In this document: piece by piece, positions 41,912 to 49,473 of the stretch | Position numbering within the stretch: the stretch's first letter is position 1 | Layout: each line of letters starts with the position of its first letter | NCBI GenBank assembly: GCA_041676625.1 | Contig: JBAYRN010000013.1 | Span: forward strand, 1 to 64,000 | Direction: 5' to 3' | DNA: 64,000 nucleotides | Origin: JAEXNA01 sp041676625 | Lineage (GTDB): Bacteria; Vulcanimicrobiota; Xenobia; Xenobiales; JADMJV01 | Translations under genes and position numbers: made by a program | The notes under the pieces: generated by a model | Told to the model about the DNA's origin: nothing | Seen by the model: the letters and a program-made list of their open reading frames with translations, nothing else | Database searches by the model: none

Positions 41912-43909
41912 TTACAAGGCGTCCATAGCCTCCCCGTCAAGGGTAAACTTGAGGGGAGTTTTGGAGCCCTTGGGCGAGACTCTCACGTAACCTTGCATCT
42001 CCTGGTGGAGAGCCGAACAGAAGTCAGGGCAGTAGAACGGCCATACTCCTACTTGCTCGGGTTCCCACACCAGGGTTTCAGTCTGGCCCGGCATCACCAG
42101 TATCTCGGCGTTGTTGGCGCCCATCATGGCAAAGCCGTGGGGTACGTCGAAGTCTTGCTCCAGGTTGGTCACGTGGAAGTACACTTTATCTCCCACTTCG
42201 ATCCCCTCGATGTTGTCAGGGCCGAAGTGGCTCCGGATCATGGTCATATAGACGTGGACCTCGTTGCCGTTTCGAACAACCTTGGATTCCGCTTCCGACT
42301 TGGTGACATAAGGGTGCTTGTTGTCTTCTAGTTTGAAGATTTTGAGGGACTTCTCCATCAGCATCTCAGCCGGAACGGCAGCCGCGTAGTGAGGCTCTCC
42401 GATGGTAGGAAAATCGAGCAGCAACTCCATCTTCTCGCCACTGATATCGAAGAGTTGGGCCGAATGGCAAAGCTCCGGGCCGGTAGGGAGGTAACGGTCC
42501 TTGGTGATCTTATTGAGGGCCACCAGGTACTTGCCAAACGGTTTGGCGGAGTTGCCCCCGGGGATCATCAAGTGGCCGACAGAGTAATAAACGGGTTGCC
42601 GGTCCAGAACTTCCCAGGTACCGATCTTCCATTTGACAACTTCAGAGGAGATGAAAAAAGTGGTGTAGGCGTTGCCCTGGCCGTCGAACTCAGTGTGCAA
42701 CGGGCCTAGTCCGCCTTGCTCAACGCTCCCGGCCAGCACGGCATCGTATTGCAGAACAGGAATCCCGTAGGCCTCTCCGTCGAACTTCTTCTCTTCGATG
42801 GCTTTCAGCATTTTGGTGAAGGAGTGGGCCGTAACGGAAGACGCCAGTTTACCGCTCCCGATGATGTACTCACCGTCAGGCGTGACGTCGCAGCCGTGAG
42901 GAGACTTAGGAATCGGAATGAAGTACACCATGCCGGGCAGTTCGGAAGCTTCCAGGACGGTGACTTCATCTTTCCAGTGGGTAGTGGCCGTGTGGGTTTC
43001 ATCGCTGTAGATGTTGTGGGCGTAGCGAGCTTTCTCTTTCTTGCCTTTACCGGCTTTGAGATACTCTTCAGCCTTTTTCCAGTTGATAGCGGCGATGTAG
43101 TCTTTATCTTTTTGAGAGGCGTTCACTTCCAAAAGAGTGCTGGCTTCCTCGGTGTTGTAGGTGGTAAAGAAAAACCATCCGTGGGAGGCTCCCCGCCCGG
43201 GGTGGGCCAGGTCGTAGTCGAAACCGGGCATTCGGATCTGAAACTTCAGGTCCATGTGGCCGTGTTCAGGGTCTACACTCAGAAATGACAAGGAACCCTT
43301 GAACTTTCCTTTGTACTCATCGATGGAAATGTCTTGTTGGGGAATCGGTACGCTGAACCGGGTTCCGGCAACCACGTATTCCGTATTCTCGGTGACGAAA
43401 GCCGAACTGTGGTTACCCGCGGAGTTCGGTATCTCGATGATCTCCGCGGTCTCAAAGGTGGTCAGGTCGACCCGAGCGATCCGGGGGGTGTTGTTCTCGT
43501 TGATGAACAACCACCGCCCGTCCAACTCCCCTTTGGTCTGGGAGATATCCGGGTGGTGAGCGTCGCCCCAGGGAACGAACCCGTAGGAAGTCTCCAGCAT
43601 CGGCTTGGTCTCTTCATTGTATCCGTAGCCCTTCTCACCGTCCTGGGAGAAGACCGGAATGACCTTAAAAAGCCGGCCGGAAGGGAGTCCGTAGACCGAG
43701 AGTTGCCCGCTAAATCCTCCCGAAAAAAATGCGTAATACTCGTCATACTCGCCCGGCGCGACGTAGGTTCTCTCGGCCGCGTTCTTGGTGAGTGCTCCCT
43801 GGGTGGCGGAAGGATCAGAACCTTTCTGACAACCGCCAAGAACCACCGCCAGCAGTGCAGTGGCAAGAAGCACTGGAAGCGTGGATATTTTTAGATGATA
43901 CTTTTTCAC
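41912..43909 (-). CDS. nosZ: Nitrous-oxide reductase NosZ, clade II, lipoprotein type
   Basis: 665 aa; reduces N2O to N2. The N-terminus is a Sec signal with lipobox VLGGCQKG rather than a twin-arginine signal, as in clade II. CuZ ligands: DAHHPDIS, AGNHSSA, GASHGWF, SPHGCD, GPLHTEF and GEPHYAA give the seven histidines. The clade I DxHHxH and EPHD motifs are altered to DAHHPD and EPHY. CuA: CPDFCSALHQEM with all Cys, His and Met ligands in the C-terminal cupredoxin. Follows the cytochrome c gene by 13 bp. Confidence 0.97.
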   Translation of the reverse strand: MKKYHLKISTLPVLLATALLAVVLGGCQKGSDPSATQGALTKNAAERTYVAPGEYDEYYAFFSGGFSGQLSVYGLPSGRLFKVIPVFSQDGEKGYGYNEETKPMLETSYGFVPWGDAHHPDISQTKGELDGRWLFINENNTPRIARVDLTTFETAEIIEIPNSAGNHSSAFVTENTEYVVAGTRFSVPIPQQDISIDEYKGKFKGSLSFLSVDPEHGHMDLKFQIRMPGFDYDLAHPGRGASHGWFFFTTYNTEEASTLLEVNASQKDKDYIAAINWKKAEEYLKAGKGKKEKARYAHNIYSDETHTATTHWKDEVTVLEASELPGMVYFIPIPKSPHGCDVTPDGEYIIGSGKLASSVTAHSFTKMLKAIEEKKFDGEAYGIPVLQYDAVLAGSVEQGGLGPLHTEFDGQGNAYTTFFISSEVVKWKIGTWEVLDRQPVYYSVGHLMIPGGNSAKPFGKYLVALNKITKDRYLPTGPELCHSAQLFDISGEKMELLLDFPTIGEPHYAAAVPAEMLMEKSLKIFKLEDNKHPYVTKSEAESKVVRNGNEVHVYMTMIRSHFGPDNIEGIEVGDKVYFHVTNLEQDFDVPHGFAMMGANNAEILVMPGQTETLVWEPEQVGVWPFYCPDFCSALHQEMQGYVRVSPKGSKTPLKFTLDGEAMDAL

Positions 43910-43922
43910 GATTTGACCTCCT

Positions 43923-44402
43923 TCAAGGCGCAGATTGAGTGCGTAAGAATTCTAGAATTGCTCTCGCTTCGGATTCATCGACGTTCTGGTCGGCCATCTG
44001 GGTGGCGTACTCGGCCAAGAGTTCCTTCGCGATCGGGTCCTTCTCCAACATTTCGGTAGGATTCATGATCATATTCATGATCCACTCCGGTGTCCGGCGT
44101 TCGGTGATTCCTCCTAGCGAAGGGCCGACTCTTCGTTTGTCCATCCTGTGGCAAGCGGCGCACTTGGTACGAAAAAAATCTTCACCACTCTTGGCCAGTT
44201 TTTCGTCAATGGCTTCCAGAGCCAGGCTCTTGATGGGCCCGACCCCTCGGTTAGACATGGGGTCATCGGCAGTGGGGGCTGGTTCGGTCGACTCGGGGGC
44301 AGCGGGGGTGGAGTCAAACGACTCCACTTCGTTGGGTCCGCCGCTGCAGCCGAGAAGAAAGAGGGTCAATATTGCGATAATGGTCGCGGACTTGAATTTC
44401 AT
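43923..44402 (-). CDS. Cytochrome c lipoprotein of the nos operon
   Basis: 159 aa. Lipobox LFLLGC, a Pro/Glu-rich linker (about 22-55), then a monoheme cytochrome c domain with CAACH near residue 82 and a likely axial Met in MIMNPTEML. Expected to feed electrons to NosZ (NosC-type role). First gene of the nos operon; the Fnr/Dnr box is centred 96 bp upstream. Confidence 0.88.
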   Translation of the reverse strand: MKFKSATIIAILTLFLLGCSGGPNEVESFDSTPAAPESTEPAPTADDPMSNRGVGPIKSLALEAIDEKLAKSGEDFFRTKCAACHRMDKRRVGPSLGGITERRTPEWIMNMIMNPTEMLEKDPIAKELLAEYATQMADQNVDESEARAILEFLRTQSAP

Positions 44403-44491
44403 TACTCGGACTCCTTTAAGACTCGCCGGGCCTTAAAGGGGGCTCGGGAGTCGGTATATCCGTAAACTATCCCAAGCCTGAGAGGCTGAAT

Positions 44492-44505
44492 GTGATCTAG
44501 ATCAA
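44492..44505. promoter_or_regulatory. Fnr/Dnr-type box of the nos operon
   Basis: GTGATCTAGATCAA; on the minus strand TTGATCTAGATCAC, a 9/10 match to TTGAT-N4-ATCAA. Placed for activation of the minus-strand nos operon with a leader of roughly 55 nt. Confidence 0.78.
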
Positions 44506-44535
44506 GTTCAGTAAATTATGACTAGAGCAGCGTGT

Positions 44536-45240
44536 CTAGGCCTTTAAGGTGAGATCCACGCTTTGCTCATCGCCTGCGATGTAGACCAGGGTGGCCCGAT
44601 CCAGGACCTGAATCTTCCCTCGGTCTACCGTGCCGAGTACCCCTTCGTTGACCAGGGCCCGAAAGGTTCGGGAGAGTGTCTCCATCTTGAGACCCAGCAG
44701 GTGCGACAGCAGGGTCTTGGACATGGGAAGCTCGAGAGTGGGGGTCTCCTCGGACTCCGGAGGCAAGAGCCCGGCCAGATAGCGAGACAGGCGGCCTCTG
44801 GCGTCGCGCAAACTCAGGCTATCGATGAGGGAGACCAGGCCGTGCATCTTCTTCGACATGGAGCTGAGAAGCCTCAAGGCCAACTCCGGTTTGTCCTGGA
44901 TCTGGCGCAGCAGCGCCTCTCGGTCCAGAAAGTAGATCTTGGAGGGTTCCAACGTTTCCGCCGATGCCGGATAGCCCCCACCGTTGAAGGCTGCAGCCAG
45001 AGCGAACTCCCCACCGGTCTCGAAGACTCCCAGGATCTGTTCGGTCCCTTCCCGGGAGACCCGAAAGACCTTCACCTTGCCGCTGTCCAGGAAATAGAGC
45101 CCGCGAGCCGGTTCTCCCATATCGAAGATGCGTTGTCGTCCTGCGTAGACCCGCAACTGGAGGTCGGCCATCAGGCTTTCGACGTCACAATCAGAAAGAT
45201 TGGCAAAGAGGGGAAACTTTCGTATTCCTGTACGAGACAT
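44536..45240 (-). CDS. Crp/Fnr-family regulator, Dnr/Nnr-like
   Basis: 234 aa: cyclic-nucleotide-type beta barrel (about 10-120), dimer helix, and winged HTH. The recognition helix GLKMETLSRTFRAL keeps the E..SR triad that in Fnr reads TTGAT. Only one Cys is present in the sensory part, so it is not a [4Fe-4S] Fnr; Dnr/Nnr-like NO sensing through heme is the best inference. It is separated from the divergent hemY by a region with a related box, which suggests autoregulation. Convenient master regulator for the seven boxes found here. Confidence 0.85.
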   Translation of the reverse strand: MSRTGIRKFPLFANLSDCDVESLMADLQLRVYAGRQRIFDMGEPARGLYFLDSGKVKVFRVSREGTEQILGVFETGGEFALAAAFNGGGYPASAETLEPSKIYFLDREALLRQIQDKPELALRLLSSMSKKMHGLVSLIDSLSLRDARGRLSRYLAGLLPPESEETPTLELPMSKTLLSHLLGLKMETLSRTFRALVNEGVLGTVDRGKIQVLDRATLVYIAGDEQSVDLTLKA

Positions 45241-45293
45241 CGAGATTATTGTTCGGCAAGAACATCCGATCCCCTCGAAATCATACTGGTTAC

Positions 45294-45307
45294 TTGATCC
45301 TGGTCAT
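45294..45307. promoter_or_regulatory. Imperfect Fnr/Dnr-type box
   Basis: TTGATCCTGGTCAT: good left half, right half one or two mismatches. Lies between the divergent regulator gene (start 45240) and hemY/hemG (start 45359), near the middle of the gap. Confidence 0.5.
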
Positions 45308-45358
45308 AGATCCGGAGCCCCGATACCCCGTTTAGTGGAAAGCAAAGGAGAGCTTAGC

Positions 45359-46738
45359 ATGTTAGATGTGATTGTCATCGGTGGTGGGATCAGTGGTTTG
45401 ACGACTGCCTGGAGAGCCATGGAGGCCGGCCTGGAGGTCTGCTTGCTCGAATCATCGAGCCGCTCCGGGGGAGTGATCGGTTCTCTTCAACGGCCCGAGG
45501 GCTTGCTGGAGCTAGGACCAGACTCACTGCTGGTGGGTCGCCCCTCGGTGAGAACACTTCTAGAGGATCTGAACCTCCTGGAGCAAGCCGTTTCTCCCCT
45601 GCCTTCCCGCCCCTGGATGGGCCGTCGGGGTCACCTCTATCCCCTTCCAGAAGGCTTCCGCTCGGTGGCACCTACCCGTCTTCTGCCCTTCGTGCGAACC
45701 CCGCTCCTCAGTTGGTGGGGAAAGTTCCGGATGTTGTGGGATCTCGTTTTACCCGCCAGCCCTCTGACCGACCAGACCTTGTCGCAGTTGATCGGGCGTC
45801 GCTTCGGAAGGGAGGCCCTGGAACAACTGGCCCAACCTTTGATCGGAGGGATCTATGCCGCCGACCCCGATCGCTTGAGCCTGGCTGCCACCATGCCTCA
45901 TCTCCTGGCTCTGGAAAAAGAACACGGTAGCCTCATTCGAGGGCTGTGGAAGAGCTCCGCAGCGCCCCCTAAAATGTCGAGTCTGCCCGAGGGTCTGGGC
46001 CAGTTGACCAACACCCTGGCCCGCAATCTAGGAAACCGGATCCAGACCTCGTGCCCGGTCAGGGGTCTGCAGAAAGTTGGAGACCACTGGCAATTGGAGG
46101 CCCAGGATCAGACCTTCCAAGCCCGCCAGGTGGTGGTGGCCACCGGTGCTCATCACTGCACCGACCTACTCTCCCACCTGGACTCCAACCTGGCCTGCCT
46201 GATCCGGGGGATCGTCTGCCGCGATATAGGGATCGTGAACCTTCTGTATCGGGCTGACCAGGTGGGAGATCTCCCACCCGGCTGCCAGGGCTTTCTGCTG
46301 CCTCTCAAAGAAAACTCGATCTTTTCCGCGGCCAGTTTGACCCAGCAGAAGTGGCCCGACCGGATCCAACCTTCGGTGATCAACTTTCGACTCCATCTGG
46401 GCGGGGCAGGGCGAGAATCGTTTCTATCCCTGGATGATGAAACTTTGCTCCATCGGGCCGCAGCCGAACTCACCTCCTGGGTTCCCGTCGAGGGTCGGCC
46501 TCTGTATCGACTGTTGACCCGCCACCCCCGGGCCATGCCCGAGTACCGCCAGGGCCACCTTGAGCTCATCCGCAGGGTGGAGAGCCACCTGGAAGGTATG
46601 CCCGGACTGCACCTGGTGGGGAACTGGCTGAGCGGAGTGGGGATCAGTGAATGCGTGGCCCGGGCCGAGGGCCTGCTCCCCCGTCTAACCGAATTCGCCC
46701 GGTCTCACTCCCGGGGCCCCTCCAGCTCCAGGGTGTAG
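45359..46738 (+). CDS. hemY: HemY-type protoporphyrinogen/coproporphyrinogen oxidase
   Basis: 459 aa from ATG 45359 with AAGGAG. The FAD motif VIGGGISGLTTAWR opens the protein; ELGPDSLL near residue 45, QLIGRRFGREALEQLAQPLIGGIYAADPDRLS near 145-175 and GNWLSGVGISECVARAEG near the C-terminus are the PPOX signature. Late heme synthesis. Heme demand of denitrification would explain its position behind an Fnr/Dnr-like box. Whether it acts on proto- or coproporphyrinogen cannot be told. Overlaps a convergent gene by 34 bp. Confidence 0.9.
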   Translation: MLDVIVIGGGISGLTTAWRAMEAGLEVCLLESSSRSGGVIGSLQRPEGLLELGPDSLLVGRPSVRTLLEDLNLLEQAVSPLPSRPWMGRRGHLYPLPEGFRSVAPTRLLPFVRTPLLSWWGKFRMLWDLVLPASPLTDQTLSQLIGRRFGREALEQLAQPLIGGIYAADPDRLSLAATMPHLLALEKEHGSLIRGLWKSSAAPPKMSSLPEGLGQLTNTLARNLGNRIQTSCPVRGLQKVGDHWQLEAQDQTFQARQVVVATGAHHCTDLLSHLDSNLACLIRGIVCRDIGIVNLLYRADQVGDLPPGCQGFLLPLKENSIFSAASLTQQKWPDRIQPSVINFRLHLGGAGRESFLSLDDETLLHRAAAELTSWVPVEGRPLYRLLTRHPRAMPEYRQGHLELIRRVESHLEGMPGLHLVGNWLSGVGISECVARAEGLLPRLTEFARSHSRGPSSSRV

Positions 46739-47163
46739 ATCACGCCTGCCTCGATCTCTACAGTCTTCTCGATCTCCGGCTTCCAGGTTGCTCCGTCCTC
46801 GGGTACTGGAAGAAACTTTAGCTTCAGCCGGTGCGGACCGGGCGGCAACTCAAGCTCTTCAAAGACGGTGATCGGTCGGTCCCGGTTGAAGCCGGGAGGG
46901 GTGAAGAGTTTATCCAGCCAGCCCACCTCATCCACTTCCACGGTCAGTTGATAGTCTCTCATCCGGTCTTCGGTTCCCTCGGCTGCCCGCATATGAACGG
47001 GCACATCGTCTTGCTGTTCAGCCAGTTCAACCTGGATCTTCTCGCCCACGGTTTTCCAACTCAGGCGCAAGATCCCGTAATCCGGCTCGCTGCCGTAAGA
47101 GACCTGAGAACCCAGAGCGAGTAGGCCTACTAAAAGGCAACTAATCAGTACTCGGAGGAACAC
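46705..47163 (-). CDS. Secreted hypothetical protein, end of the heme-copper operon
   Basis: 152 aa. Cleavable signal peptide (VLISCLLVGLLALGSQVSYG), then a beta-rich domain ending in ETVE..AGVIYTLELEG-type strands. The segment ELPPGPHRLKLKFLPVP resembles PEGA-like or transthyretin-type folds. No catalytic motif. Overlaps the cytochrome b fusion by 23 bp, so it probably belongs to the same transcript. Confidence 0.6.
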   Translation of the reverse strand: MFLRVLISCLLVGLLALGSQVSYGSEPDYGILRLSWKTVGEKIQVELAEQQDDVPVHMRAAEGTEDRMRDYQLTVEVDEVGWLDKLFTPPGFNRDRPITVFEELELPPGPHRLKLKFLPVPEDGATWKPEIEKTVEIEAGVIYTLELEGPRE

Positions 47164-48637
47164 ACTTCAACTCCATTTCCTCGGGAGGAACAGGCTCCTC
47201 CAGCTTCTGTAACTCTTGATAGAAACCCAGCGACTGCAGCACGGCGTGACCGATCTCGGCCCGCGACGCCTCGGCCAGGCGAACCCGGTCTCGGTCCACC
47301 CGGGCCATGAGTTCAGCCTCTCGGTCGTGATAAACTCGTTGCTCCAGCCACTTGGGGCCCTCCCGGTTGGTGCAATCCCTACTGGGACAGGAGATGACCA
47401 TGACCCCAAGGGCGCCCCGGCGCAGCACCAACTCCATGACCGAGGTGTGCAAGGAGCCGCTGCAGGCGGTCGGTATCATTCGGATCCCTTCCAGACCTCG
47501 AAACTTATCGGACAGACCGCAGCCGGTGGCGCAGGCCAGCACCACCAATTCGTTTCGAAGCGGGTTCTCCGAGAGGGTCTTCTCCATGGCTTTCAACTGA
47601 TCCCGGCCGTTGCGTTGGGGCGGCCCCACCCCCATCGGCTTGCAAGAACCGGCGCAGATTCCACAGCTCACACAAAAGTCGGGGTCGACCTTGGCCACCA
47701 GTTCCGAGTGCCGTCCGTCGTTATAGAAAGAGCGGGGCACCATGGAGATGGCGTCGTAAGGGCAGTCTTGAAAACACTGGGTGCAGCCGTCGCACAGCTT
47801 TTCGTCCACGATGGAGGGGAGCGGCGTCGGCTGCAGTTTGGCCCGCATCGGATAAAACGCCGTGAGGATCATCCCACCGCCCAGGATCAACGCTGCCATC
47901 AGCCGGCCGGCGTGCTCCTCCAAAGGCAGCCAAAAGGCGTACCAGATATCCAGCGGCACTTCGGCCGGTATCCGGCTCAAGTCGGCGGCCGGGCCCAGGG
48001 GGGCCGGAATGACGATGGAAATCAGCAGCAGTACGGCACCCCACAGGGCACAAACCGATCGCTCCGGCACATACACCGCCCGGGCCAGCCGCGCCGTGTG
48101 AAACCAGAGCAGAAAAGCCAGAGCCAGGGGCAAACCCATGTGGAGAAACATCAGGGTGAAGAAGAAAGGGGTCCCCAGGTTGGCCTGGTCGGAAAAGATC
48201 CTCTGGGGAGGCTCGGAGAAGAGAGGCAGCCAATCGATGAAGCGTATCCCCGCCATGGCTACCCGCTGGCCCAGATTATCCCACACCATGACCAGGCCGG
48301 TCACCCCGATGAAGATCATGAGTGCGGTCAAGACGATCCCGCTGACCCAGGCCCGAGCCCGCGGGCCGAAAGCCCGGCCCTGCATCATCATCTTCAAGAC
48401 GTGCAGAATGACGGCTACCACCGCCGCATCGGAGGAGTAGCGGTGCAACCCTCGCAGCCAGTAGAAGGGACCGGCCTGGATGGCCTCTACCGAACCGTAC
48501 GGCTCGGAGACCCGATAGAAGAAGATCAGGGCGATCCCGCTAAACAGGGAGACCGCCAAGAAGAACACCGCCAGGACCCCACTCTGATAGCTGGGGTTCC
48601 AGCGGGTACCGTAGATTTTCTGTAGCAACGCATTCAT
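47141..48637 (-). CDS. Cytochrome b / 2[4Fe-4S] ferredoxin / MvhD-like fusion
   Basis: 498 aa from the ATG at 48637 (overlaps the Sco stop as ATGA). Residues 1-200: cytochrome b N-terminal module with two His pairs at 14-residue spacing (HRYSSDAAVVAVILH and HMGLPLALAFLLWFH), so two b hemes. Further spans run to about 280. Residues 290-350: two [4Fe-4S] sites, CDGCTQCFQDCP and CVSCGICAGSCKP. Residues 370-480: MvhD/hydrogenase-delta-like domain (LACATGCG, IPTACSGSLHTSVMELVLRRGALGVMVISCP, then RDCTNREG). It could pass electrons between quinol and iron-sulfur carriers. An unusual partner for a heme-copper reductase. Confidence 0.82.
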   Translation of the reverse strand: MNALLQKIYGTRWNPSYQSGVLAVFFLAVSLFSGIALIFFYRVSEPYGSVEAIQAGPFYWLRGLHRYSSDAAVVAVILHVLKMMMQGRAFGPRARAWVSGIVLTALMIFIGVTGLVMVWDNLGQRVAMAGIRFIDWLPLFSEPPQRIFSDQANLGTPFFFTLMFLHMGLPLALAFLLWFHTARLARAVYVPERSVCALWGAVLLLISIVIPAPLGPAADLSRIPAEVPLDIWYAFWLPLEEHAGRLMAALILGGGMILTAFYPMRAKLQPTPLPSIVDEKLCDGCTQCFQDCPYDAISMVPRSFYNDGRHSELVAKVDPDFCVSCGICAGSCKPMGVGPPQRNGRDQLKAMEKTLSENPLRNELVVLACATGCGLSDKFRGLEGIRMIPTACSGSLHTSVMELVLRRGALGVMVISCPSRDCTNREGPKWLEQRVYHDREAELMARVDRDRVRLAEASRAEIGHAVLQSLGFYQELQKLEEPVPPEEMELKCVPPSTD

Positions 48638-49473
48638 GGCTGGTTCAGACGGTCCACTCCTTCGCGAACCCATTCCACAGGAGGGTCCGTGAATCCGTAC
48701 GCCACCCGGCCTTCCCGGTCCAGGATAAAGACCAGAGCCGGGTGATAGATCTCGCCGGTTTTCTGGTCGCGGCTCACCGGCACGTCGAGGGCGTCGGTCA
48801 ATCGAGCGATCTCTTCAGGCTCCCCGGAAAGCACCCGGGTGGGCCCCAGGTCCCACAGGTTGGCGATCCCGGAGAGGTTGCCGCAGGTGTCTCGCCAGGG
48901 GTCCAGGGTCACCACCACCCGGGGCACTCCCTCCAGTTCTCGCATGGTGTTGAGCAAACGGGGGCAAACCGTCTGGCAGTGGGCGTAAGCGAAGGTCAGG
49001 ACGGTGACCTCACCCTGCAGGTCGGTCTCCTCCACGGCCCGGCCGTCCTGGTCGGTGAGGGAGAAACGGGGAAGCTCCAGGTTCAGGGTTGGATAGCCGG
49101 GCGGCAGCGCCGGGTACTCCTCCTCCAGCACCGGCTCGACCAACCGCTCCTGCTCCACCCGAAAGGCGGCGTAGCCGATGGTGAAGACCGGAAGGAGTAA
49201 TAAAAAGATCAGAAAGGGGCGGTTCAGAGCCCTCATCTGCCTCTTGAGTTCGTCTCCCGAGATCATCACCAGCGCGATGAGCATCGGGATGGGAGCCGCC
49301 AGGCTGATCCAACCCTGGACCGTGGGTAGGCGATCCGGGAGGCTGCCGAAGCAGACCTCCCGGGTCAGGAGGATCCACTCAGGGGAGAGTTCGGGCACCG
49401 GTGCCAGGGCCAACAGCACCCAGGCGAGCCAGGTCACCGCCCAGAAGATATACAACACCAGAGCCATTCGCAC
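48634..49473 (-). CDS. Sco1/SenC-like protein with N-terminal membrane domain
   Basis: 279 aa. Two or three membrane spans (6-25, 58-72, 87-105) precede a thioredoxin-fold Sco domain with the copper-binding CQTVC in FAYAHCQTVCPRLL and the ligand His in GEIYHPALVFILD. Delivers copper to the CuA site. Directly follows subunit I without a gap. Confidence 0.88.
   Translation of the reverse strand: MRMALVLYIFWAVTWLAWVLLALAPVPELSPEWILLTREVCFGSLPDRLPTVQGWISLAAPIPMLIALVMISGDELKRQMRALNRPFLIFLLLLPVFTIGYAAFRVEQERLVEPVLEEEYPALPPGYPTLNLELPRFSLTDQDGRAVEETDLQGEVTVLTFAYAHCQTVCPRLLNTMRELEGVPRVVVTLDPWRDTCGNLSGIANLWDLGPTRVLSGEPEEIARLTDALDVPVSRDQKTGEIYHPALVFILDREGRVAYGFTDPPVEWVREGVDRLNQP

Noticed and set aside
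45200..45358. N-terminal extension of the HemY frame
   Set aside because: Covers the regulator start and intergenic box; ATG 45359 has a ribosome-binding site and the FAD motif right after it.
47216..48625. 469-aa plus-strand open frame rich in Gly, His and Gln
   Set aside because: Exact antisense of the cytochrome b fusion; no recognisable domain and low-complexity composition.
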